Assembly (NCBI GenBank): GCA_902493895.1
Contig: CABUQW010000032.1
Coordinates: forward strand, 1 to 23,263
DNA from: an uncultured Collinsella sp.
GTDB lineage: Bacteria > Actinomycetota > Coriobacteriia > Coriobacteriales > Coriobacteriaceae
DNA: 23,263 nucleotides
Reading direction: 5' to 3'
Shown here piece by piece: positions 15,614-21,772 of the stretch (the stretch's first letter is position 1; every line of letters begins with the position of its first letter). The position numbers were made by a program, and so were the translations under genes. The notes under the pieces are model-generated. The model searched no databases. It saw only the letters and a list, made by a program, of their open reading frames with translations, and was not told where the DNA came from.

Positions 15614-15856
15614 CTAGGCCTCCCTGGCGTTTTCGATAGCGTCGACGGCGTCGGCGACAGAGTTGAGCGAGAGCAGGGTCTCGTCATCGATCTCGAGGTT
15701 GAACTCGTCCTCGATAGCCGTAACCAGCTGCAGGCGCTCGAGCGAGTTGGCATCGAGGTCGTCAAAGGTGGTCTCATCGCTAATTTCGGCAACATCGACG
15801 CCCAGAACGTCAGCAGCGACCTCGGCGATCTTGTCGAAGATTTCGGAGCGATCCAT
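15614..15856 (-). CDS. acpP: Acyl carrier protein
   Basis: 80 residues, small and acidic. It carries growing acyl chains on a phosphopantetheine arm for fatty-acid synthesis and supplies PlsX with acyl-ACP. The attachment serine is S38 in DLDANSLERLQL. The usual DSL motif reads NSL, an Asp-to-Asn change at the residue before the serine. Helices IFDKIAEVAADVLG and VTAIEDEFNLEIDDE are typical. ATG 15856 has AGAGGAA about 6 nt upstream; the open frame extends further upstream but without homology. It follows plsX across a 114-bp gap holding a perfect palindrome and precedes rnc by 3 nt. A specialised ACP cannot be excluded, but position and length favour the housekeeping one. Confidence 0.93.
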   Translation of the reverse strand: MDRSEIFDKIAEVAADVLGVDVAEISDETTFDDLDANSLERLQLVTAIEDEFNLEIDDETLLSLNSVADAVDAIENAREA

Positions 15857-15892
15857 AGCGCTTCCTCTCATAGTGCATGAATACCAAAAGAA

Positions 15893-15914
15893 TGGTACCG
15901 CCCGGGCGGTACCA
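15893..15914 (-). terminator. Perfect 22-bp palindrome/hairpin between plsX and acpP
   Basis: Two copies of the half-site TGGTACCGCCC in inverted orientation meet without a spacer, giving a 22-bp perfect palindrome. On the minus strand it is followed by ATTCTTTT. In RNA it would fold with the central CCGG as a tight loop. It could be a leaky terminator, a processing site or an operator. TAGAAT just upstream on the minus strand (near 15932) could be a -10 for acpP, but no good -35 is seen. Confidence 0.55.
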
Positions 15915-15970
15915 AGACATGGTTCTGATTCTACCCCACGACGCACGCCCCGAGACGCATAACGCCGCTG

Positions 15971-16990
15971 TTATAAAACGATGCCGTCCATGGAGTTGGC
16001 GACATTCTCGACCAGCCCGGCGCGCACGGCTTCGGCCGCCGCGAGCGTACCGTTTTTAACAGCCTCGACCGATGTGGCGCCATGGCCGATCAGGACCACG
16101 CCGCGCAGGCCCAAAAGAATCGCGCCACCCTTGGCGTCGCCCGAAAGCTTGGCCTTTATCTCGCGCATCTGCTTTTTAATGAGCAGCGCGGCGATCTTGG
16201 TGCCAAGCGAAGACATAAAGGCACCCTTGAGTTCCTGCAGCAAAAACTTGGCAGCGCCCTCGGTGGCCTTGAGCGCAATATTGCCCGACATGCCATCGGC
16301 AACGACGACATCGAAGTTACCGGAGGTGATGTCCGTTCCCTCGCAGTTACCAACAAAGCCGGGAACGGCGGCTTTCATGGCCGGGAAGCAGGCCTTGGTA
16401 AAGTTGGAGCCCTTCTCGTCCTCGGTGCCGTTACCAAGCAGGCCCACGCGGGGATGCTCGATGCCCAGGACAACGCGGGCATAGGCGCTACCCATCTGGG
16501 CAAAACGCACCATGTCATCGACCTCGACATCGGGGTTGGCGCCCATATCGCACAGCACCGTCAGACCGCCGGCACGATTGGGCAGCGCATTGGTCAGACA
16601 GGGACGCACCGGCTGCTTCTTACCTTCGGCCATATATCTAAACGGCGTCACGTAGGCAGTAGCCGCGGCGGTCATGGCGCCGGTGGAGCCGGCGGAGAAG
16701 AACGCGTCCGCATTTCCCTTCTTGATGGCGCGGCACGACAGCACGATCGAAGACTTGCGTTTGGTCATCACGGCGCGAATGGGATCGTCATCCATGGCGA
16801 TAACGTCGGGTGCCTCAAGGGCCTCAACACGTGCGTGGGAAGCAGCAAAGGGATTGACGATTTCGGCGGGGCCAGCTGCCAAGACCTCGATATCGGGATC
16901 GGCGGCAAGCGCAGCCTCGATACCATCGAGAACAACCTGAGGTTTCTCGTCTCCGCCCACAACGTCTACACAAACGCGAACGTTACTCAT
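15971..16990 (-). CDS. plsX: Phosphate acyltransferase PlsX
   Basis: 339 residues. It converts acyl-ACP and phosphate to acyl-phosphate for PlsY, the first committed step of phospholipid synthesis in most bacteria; acpP follows directly. Marks: an N-terminal VCVDVVGGDEKPQVVLDG (the usual form is VDAMGGD), a central FFSAGSTGAMTAAATAYV, RAGGLTVLCDMGANPDV, GLLGNGTEDEKG and the late VVVADGMSGNIALKATEG. ATG 16990 is chosen over ATG 16996 because AAGGAG (17003-16998) is 7 nt upstream of the former but would touch the latter. A terminator-like hairpin ends only ~17 nt before the start. Confidence 0.97.
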   Translation of the reverse strand: MSNVRVCVDVVGGDEKPQVVLDGIEAALAADPDIEVLAAGPAEIVNPFAASHARVEALEAPDVIAMDDDPIRAVMTKRKSSIVLSCRAIKKGNADAFFSAGSTGAMTAAATAYVTPFRYMAEGKKQPVRPCLTNALPNRAGGLTVLCDMGANPDVEVDDMVRFAQMGSAYARVVLGIEHPRVGLLGNGTEDEKGSNFTKACFPAMKAAVPGFVGNCEGTDITSGNFDVVVADGMSGNIALKATEGAAKFLLQELKGAFMSSLGTKIAALLIKKQMREIKAKLSGDAKGGAILLGLRGVVLIGHGATSVEAVKNGTLAAAEAVRAGLVENVANSMDGIVL

Positions 16991-17010
16991 ATACATGCTC
17001 CTTATACAAA

Positions 17011-17037
17011 AATGGCCGACTCACTGAGCCGGCCATT
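17011..17037 (-). terminator. Terminator-like hairpin between rpmF and plsX
   Basis: AATGGCCG pairs with CGGCCATT (8 bp), with a small inner CTC/GAG stem. On the minus strand the stem runs into TTTTT (17012-17008). The T-run ends 4 nt before the plsX ribosome binding site, leaving no room for a promoter in between, so partial termination or attenuation is likely. Confidence 0.7.
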
Positions 17038-17077
17038 GTGGTTCCATTTGGAACGGCATCGCATCCAGAGTATACCG

Positions 17078-17257
17078 TTACTCGGTAACGATAACCTCGC
17101 GGTCCTTGTAGAAACCGCAGCTGGGGCACACGTGGTGCGGAAGCTTGACAGCGCCGCAACGGGGGCACGTGGACTGAGCCGCAGCCGAGATCTTCATGTT
17201 GGCGGAACGACGGGTGTGAGTGCGGATACGACCCTGCTTTTGTTTAGGTACGGGCAT
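17078..17257 (-). CDS. rpmF: 50S ribosomal protein L32
   Basis: 59 residues, read directly from the minus strand. The start MPVPKQKQGRIRTHTRRSAN is typical of bL32, followed by two CxxC pairs (CPRCG 31-35 and CPSCG 44-48) that form the zinc ribbon of the zinc-binding form. The C-terminus GFYKDREVIV is standard. GGAAGG lies ~5 nt before ATG 17257. It sits 64 bp after yceD, the near-universal yceD-rpmF pairing, and is followed by a terminator-like hairpin. Confidence 0.96.
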   Translation of the reverse strand: MPVPKQKQGRIRTHTRRSANMKISAAAQSTCPRCGAVKLPHHVCPSCGFYKDREVIVTE

Positions 17258-17321
17258 AGTGACCTTCCTTATGAACTATCCAGTGTGGCGATTACGCGCA
17301 AGTAGCGATACTACCACAGTT

Positions 17322-17876
17322 TTACTCATCGAGCTTGAGATTCTTCAATGCTGCAAATGGATTTTCCGTGGCAGCGGCCCATTCTGCCTCTGCCTGGGCG
17401 GCGCAATCGCATTGCTCGACGTTGAGATTGCAACCGCAGGTGGGGCACAGACCACGGCAATCGGGCTTGCAGAGCACCACAAACGGCGTGTCCATAACGA
17501 CCGCGTCATTGATGGGCTCACCCAGATCGACGATGCGGTCCTCACCCAGGAGCTCGTAGCCGTCCTCGTAGGCCTCGGGATCCTCGGGCTCCTCAAAGAG
17601 GTAGAACTCCTCGATCTCTCCGGCGATATCAAACGAGGCGGGCTCCAGGCAACGGTCGCACTCACCGGTGGCGTGCGCGCGGACCATGCCCGTGAGCAAG
17701 ACACCGGTACCGGCATTGGTAAAGACAACGTCGTAGTCGATGCCGTCCTGTAGCTGGCACTCCTTCTCGCCCACCGTGTAGGTGGCGACATCGACCTTAC
17801 CGGTCAGCGGAAACGAATCTCCAGGAAACTCGAGCTGCTCGGAAAGATCGACGGTAACGCTCGGGAACTCAGCCAT
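17322..17876 (-). CDS. yceD: YceD family protein (DUF177)
   Basis: 184 residues. DUF177/YceD proteins are encoded next to rpmF in most bacteria and have been linked to 23S rRNA maturation or accumulation; the biochemical activity is not settled. The conserved core is GECDRCLEPASFDI (71-84, with a CxxC). Here there is also a Cys-rich segment CKPDCRGLCPTCGCN (136-150) followed by CDC, likely binding zinc. ATG 17876 shares its first base with the TAA of the upstream coiled-coil gene (TAATG), so it is translationally coupled. The longer open frame upstream overlaps that gene and is not coding. Confidence 0.92.
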   Translation of the reverse strand: MAEFPSVTVDLSEQLEFPGDSFPLTGKVDVATYTVGEKECQLQDGIDYDVVFTNAGTGVLLTGMVRAHATGECDRCLEPASFDIAGEIEEFYLFEEPEDPEAYEDGYELLGEDRIVDLGEPINDAVVMDTPFVVLCKPDCRGLCPTCGCNLNVEQCDCAAQAEAEWAAATENPFAALKNLKLDE

Positions 17877-18373
17877 TACCACTGACCATTCTGCTGGGCG
17901 GCACCCTCGTTGAGCTGCTGACGGCAACGGGTAACGGTGCCGGTCAGGCTCTTGAGGTTCTCCTCCAGGTGCGTAAAGACCTGCTCTGCGTAGTCCTCGG
18001 CAGCATAACGCGTCTCGCGCTCGTACTGCTGGGCACGATCGCGGATGTCGTCGGCCTGCTGCTGCGCAAGGCGGACGATCTCCTGCTCACCGGCAATGGT
18101 GAGGGCCTGCTGCTGAGCGTCGGCGATGATGGAATCGGCCTGAGCGGCGGCGGAAGCCATAAGCTCCTCGCGCTCCTTAAGGATACGGCGGGACTTCTGC
18201 CACTCCTCGGGATAGCTCATGCGGATCTCGTCGAGGATGTTGAAGAACACGTCGGCGTCGATGACCTTGAACTGAGCGTTCTTGCCGAAAGGCGGCTTGG
18301 CTTCCTCGATCAGCCCTTCGAGCTCATCGACCAAGCTGACAATCCTATCGCCAGGAAAATTCTCGCCCGGCAT
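17876..18373 (-). CDS. SepIVA/DivIVA-like coiled-coil protein
   Basis: 165 residues, no membrane segment. Residues ~9-50 (RIVSLVDELEGLIEEAK, then FKVIDADVFFNILDEIR) resemble the DivIVA-type N-terminus of mycobacterial SepIVA (Rv2927c). A long alanine/glutamine-rich coiled coil follows (~58-130, with ADSIIADAQQQA-type repeats), and a C-terminal LEENLKSLTGTVTRCRQQL matches the spacing of the SepIVA end. Rv2927c also sits directly upstream of the yceD homologue, which supports orthology. SepIVA is a division and cell-envelope factor; a role in septation or envelope growth here is inference. The protein is shorter than SepIVA, with fewer coil repeats. ATG 18373 has AAAGGAG 5 nt upstream. Confidence 0.72.
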   Translation of the reverse strand: MPGENFPGDRIVSLVDELEGLIEEAKPPFGKNAQFKVIDADVFFNILDEIRMSYPEEWQKSRRILKEREELMASAAAQADSIIADAQQQALTIAGEQEIVRLAQQQADDIRDRAQQYERETRYAAEDYAEQVFTHLEENLKSLTGTVTRCRQQLNEGAAQQNGQW

Positions 18374-18441
18374 CCGGTCTCCTTTCATAGGTAACATATC
18401 ATCGTGTAAGTTTACCACATGCCGCCAGGCATTAAAAAACG

Positions 18442-18939
18442 TCACGAAAAGCGATGTTTGAGCGCCTTGACCACATTGGGCGGAACAAACGTCGATACAT
18501 CGCTGCCGAGCGAGGCGATCTGGCGAACGACCGAGCTCGAGATATAGCCGTACTGCGGCGCACTCATGACAAAGATGGACTCCAGCTCGCTATCCAGGCG
18601 ATAGTTAAGGTCGGCTTGCTGCAGCTCATACTCAAAGTCGGTCATGGCGCGCAGACCCTTGACCACGGCCCCCGCCCCCTGCTCGCGAGCGAAGTCGACC
18701 AAGAGGCCGGTAAAGGGCAGGACCTCGACGCCGTCGATATCACCGAGCGCCTCGCGGGCCAGCGCCACGCGCTCATCGAGCATAAACGTGGTGCCCACGC
18801 CGTTTTTACCCTGCGACTCGGCAACAGCGACGATCACGCTGGGAAAGATGCGGCGGGCGCGACGGATCACATCGATATGGCCAAACGTAATGGGATCAAA
18901 AGTGCCCGGGACGATCACGCGGTTGATGGTGTCATTCAT
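18442..18939 (-). CDS. coaD: Phosphopantetheine adenylyltransferase CoaD
   Basis: 165 residues. It transfers AMP from ATP to 4'-phosphopantetheine, the penultimate step of coenzyme A synthesis, which also supplies the ACP arm. Nucleotidyltransferase marks: VPGTFDPITFGHIDVIRRA (10-28, with the TxGH-type motif), KGLRAMTDFEYELQQAD (94-110) and YGYISSSVVRQIA (130-142). ATG 18939 follows GGAGGAC at ~4 nt. Its start overlaps the end of rsmD by 8 bp, the usual rsmD-coaD coupling. The open frame upstream of 18939 is a shadow of rsmD. Confidence 0.97.
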   Translation of the reverse strand: MNDTINRVIVPGTFDPITFGHIDVIRRARRIFPSVIVAVAESQGKNGVGTTFMLDERVALAREALGDIDGVEVLPFTGLLVDFAREQGAGAVVKGLRAMTDFEYELQQADLNYRLDSELESIFVMSAPQYGYISSSVVRQIASLGSDVSTFVPPNVVKALKHRFS

Positions 18940-19588
18940 GGGCGTCCTCCTGAAACGTCGTGGCATCATTGTTGTCAGCATCGGTGCCGGCGCTATCGCC
19001 CTCACCATCGTCATCGCCGACCCAACGGAGCAGGTCGACCGAGGTAATGCCGTAGCGCTTCTCACGTACAGTCTCAAAGTCTGCCGGATGCGCGCCCGCA
19101 TCGGCGGCGGCATGCTCAAACAGGGCAAAAGCGCCAGGTGCAAGCAAACCCTGCTGGGCCAGGTCCTGCAGCAGCTCCTCGACCGGCTCGGCACCAAAAG
19201 CATAGGGCGGGTCGAGCAGGACCAAATCAAAGGGACCTCCCGGTACACGACCGCGCGAGGCACTCGCCAGCATGTCGCCCGTGACCACGCGCCAACGCGC
19301 ACGGTCACGGCAGAGCGACTCGATATTCTTGGTAATGAGCCGCGCGGCGTTGCGATCGATCTCGAACGTCGTGAGCGAGCGAGCCCCACGAGAGAGCATC
19401 TCTAACCCTAAGGCACCGGAGCCGCCAAAGGCGTCCAGCACACGGACCTCGTCCAGATCGAAGTCGAATGCCGACATGACCATAGATGCGCACGCCTCGC
19501 GTACGCGATCAGTCGTGGGGCGGGTGACATCGCGACCACGGGGCTCCTCGATCTTACGACCGCGCCATTCGCCGCCGATGATTCTCAT
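18932..19588 (-). CDS. rsmD: 16S rRNA (guanine966-N2)-methyltransferase RsmD
   Basis: 218 residues. RsmD methylates G966 of 16S rRNA using SAM. Marks: the N-terminal MRIIGGEWRGRKIEEPRGRD, the substrate-contact stretch RPTTDRVREACASM, the SAM-binding LDAFGGSGALGLEMLSRGA (51-69) and the catalytic DPPY (126-129). The C-terminal ~25 residues are acidic, Asp/Asn-rich and longer than usual. ATG 19588 overlaps the recG stop (ATGA), with GGAGG touching the start codon, so reinitiation after recG is likely. It overlaps coaD by 8 bp downstream. Confidence 0.94.
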   Translation of the reverse strand: MRIIGGEWRGRKIEEPRGRDVTRPTTDRVREACASMVMSAFDFDLDEVRVLDAFGGSGALGLEMLSRGARSLTTFEIDRNAARLITKNIESLCRDRARWRVVTGDMLASASRGRVPGGPFDLVLLDPPYAFGAEPVEELLQDLAQQGLLAPGAFALFEHAAADAGAHPADFETVREKRYGITSVDLLRWVGDDDGEGDSAGTDADNNDATTFQEDAHE

Positions 19589-21762
19589 CCTCCGCTGACC
19601 TCCTTAAAAATGTGTCGATATCGCATGGCGACCGCATCGCGCAGGGGGCGCGTCGCCACGGAGTCAAGGGTGCAAGCATACCGCAAGAGCTCGACCGCGT
19701 CCAAATGGGCCCATTCGATCAGCTCCTCGTCGGCATCCAGGTCGACGAAGCGCAGGGTCACACCGCCATGCTGGCGATAACCCAGGATTTCGCCCTCATG
19801 GCGCAAACGCAGGTCCATTTGGGCGAGCGTAAAGCCATCCGAGGTCTTTTCGAGCGACTGAAGACGGTCTTGTGCCGCCGAAGCGCCGCCGTTGCCCTTG
19901 GAGTGCGTCATGACCAGGCAGATGCCCGACACGCTACCGCGACCCACGCGGCCGCGCAGCTGGTGCAGGGCAGCCAAACCAAAGCGCTCGCCGTTCTCGA
20001 TGACCATGACGGTAGCGTTAGGCACGTCGACGCCCACCTCGACCACCGTAGTCGAGACGAGCACGTCAATCTCGCCACGCTTGAAGGCGTCGATCACGCG
20101 ACCCTTCTCCTCCGCTGGCATGCGGCCGTGAAGGCGCTCGATGGCAAGCCCCGGCAACGCCAGGCGCAGGCGGTCGAGCTCGGTTGCCGTATCGTGCAGC
20201 GGAACGGGGACAGTCACGCGACCCTCGTCGTCGCGGGCAATACCGGGCACGTCCTCCAGCTCATCGGCCGAGTCACTCGGCTCCACGAGTGGGCAAATCA
20301 CGTAGGCCTGCTGACCCTTTTCATGCGCCTCGCGGATGGCGCCATAGGCGAGGTCACGGCCCGACTCGGTGAGCACGCGTGTCGTCACGCCAGCGCCGGG
20401 GACAGGCCGATGGCGGATGATGCTCGTGTCCAGATCGCCGTAGACCGAAAGTGCCAACGTGCGCGGGATGGGCGTCGCCGTCATAACGAGCAAATCAGCA
20501 CCCGGGCCCTTCGCGCGCAGGGCGTTGCGTTGGCCGACGCCAAACCGGTGCTGTTCATCGATGACCACGAGCGACAGATGCTTGAACGCAACGTTATCCG
20601 AAAGCACCGCGTGGGTGCCAAAGAGCACGTCAAGCTCGCCCGATTCCAGCTGTGCATGGATGCGCTCGCGCTCTGCTGCCGGCGTGGCACCCGTCAGAAG
20701 CGCCCAGGACATGCCAGCCTGCGAGAGCAGAGGGCCGGTCTTATCGGCATATTGGCGCGCCAGCACGCCCGTGGGCGCCATGACGCAAGCTTGCGTGCCG
20801 CTATCGGCAGCCACAGCCAGCGCGCAAGCGGCAACGGCGGTCTTACCGGTACCGACATCGCCCAGCAGCAGGCGGTTCATCACCCGCCCGCCATCGCACA
20901 TATCGCGCAAGATATCTTGGAACGCAGCCTCCTGCTCGTCGCTCAGCGAAAACGGCAGGGCTTGCTTGAGCGCGGCCAGGTGCTCGCCCGCGGTGTGGGC
21001 ATAGGGAACCACATCGACCAGGCCGCCGTCGTTGCGCAGGCGCAGTGCCAGCTGCAGGTAGAGACACTCCTCGTAGGCAAGCCTTGCGCGCGCGATATCG
21101 CGCTCGGCCATACTCGATGGAAAATGGATTGAGCGCAGCGCGCGGGCATTGCTCATCAAGCGACGCTTAACGCGTAAGCGTGCAGGAATAGGATCAAAGG
21201 GATTGCCGACGACCTCGAGCGCGCCGCTTACGATGCGGCGCATCCACGCCTGGCTCACGCCATCACTCACGTAATGGACCGGCAGGATGGTGCCTGCGGC
21301 ACGCCCGTCCTCGAGCTTTTCAAAGTGCGGCGAGGCCATCTGCTTAAAGCCGTAGGCAAACTCGACCTTGCCCATCACGGCCAGGCGGTCGCCCTGCTTA
21401 AGCTGCTGGGCAATCCAGGGCTGGCGGAAAAAGGCGACCTGCAGCACGCCCGTCTCGTCAACAAGCGAGACCTCGGTCACCTGCATGCGCGGACGCGGCT
21501 GCTTTTGGACGATACGGTCGACCGTGGCGATGATGGTGCACACGGTACCGATGGGCGCCATCTCGATAGACCAAGAACGGGTAAAGTCGAGGTATCGATG
21601 AGGGATATGGAGAAGGAGGTCCCCCACCGTCCGAATTCCCAGACGGCGAAGGGCCTCCTCACGTTTACCCGAAACATATTTGAGTCGCGCGATATCCTCG
21701 TCGAGCGCATTGCTCTGGGCAAAGCGCTCCGAGACGCGCGGCACGGAGCACAGCTCGGACAT
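19585..21762 (-). CDS. recG: ATP-dependent DNA helicase RecG
   Basis: 725 residues. RecG remodels stalled replication forks and branch-migrates Holliday junctions. Order: an N-terminal RLGIRTVGDLLLHIPHRYLD, an OB-like wedge domain (~70-150), Walker A GDVGTGKT (301-308), the DEQH box VVIDEQHRFG (399-408), motif III MTATPIPRT (427-435), then the second helicase domain with STTVVEVGVDVPNAT and QLRGRVGRG, and the C-terminal TAP-like region. Length is normal. ATG 21762 lacks a strong ribosome binding site and lies 10 nt after the upstream stop; coupling is likely. It overlaps rsmD by 4 bp. Confidence 0.97.
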   Translation of the reverse strand: MSELCSVPRVSERFAQSNALDEDIARLKYVSGKREEALRRLGIRTVGDLLLHIPHRYLDFTRSWSIEMAPIGTVCTIIATVDRIVQKQPRPRMQVTEVSLVDETGVLQVAFFRQPWIAQQLKQGDRLAVMGKVEFAYGFKQMASPHFEKLEDGRAAGTILPVHYVSDGVSQAWMRRIVSGALEVVGNPFDPIPARLRVKRRLMSNARALRSIHFPSSMAERDIARARLAYEECLYLQLALRLRNDGGLVDVVPYAHTAGEHLAALKQALPFSLSDEQEAAFQDILRDMCDGGRVMNRLLLGDVGTGKTAVAACALAVAADSGTQACVMAPTGVLARQYADKTGPLLSQAGMSWALLTGATPAAERERIHAQLESGELDVLFGTHAVLSDNVAFKHLSLVVIDEQHRFGVGQRNALRAKGPGADLLVMTATPIPRTLALSVYGDLDTSIIRHRPVPGAGVTTRVLTESGRDLAYGAIREAHEKGQQAYVICPLVEPSDSADELEDVPGIARDDEGRVTVPVPLHDTATELDRLRLALPGLAIERLHGRMPAEEKGRVIDAFKRGEIDVLVSTTVVEVGVDVPNATVMVIENGERFGLAALHQLRGRVGRGSVSGICLVMTHSKGNGGASAAQDRLQSLEKTSDGFTLAQMDLRLRHEGEILGYRQHGGVTLRFVDLDADEELIEWAHLDAVELLRYACTLDSVATRPLRDAVAMRYRHIFKEVSGG

Positions 21763-21772
21763 GGGCAGTTGC

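Noticed and set aside
18374..18441. T-run after coaD as a terminator and a promoter for the coiled-coil gene
   Set aside because: No stem precedes the T-run on the minus strand and no acceptable -35/-10 pair was found; read-through is the simpler view.
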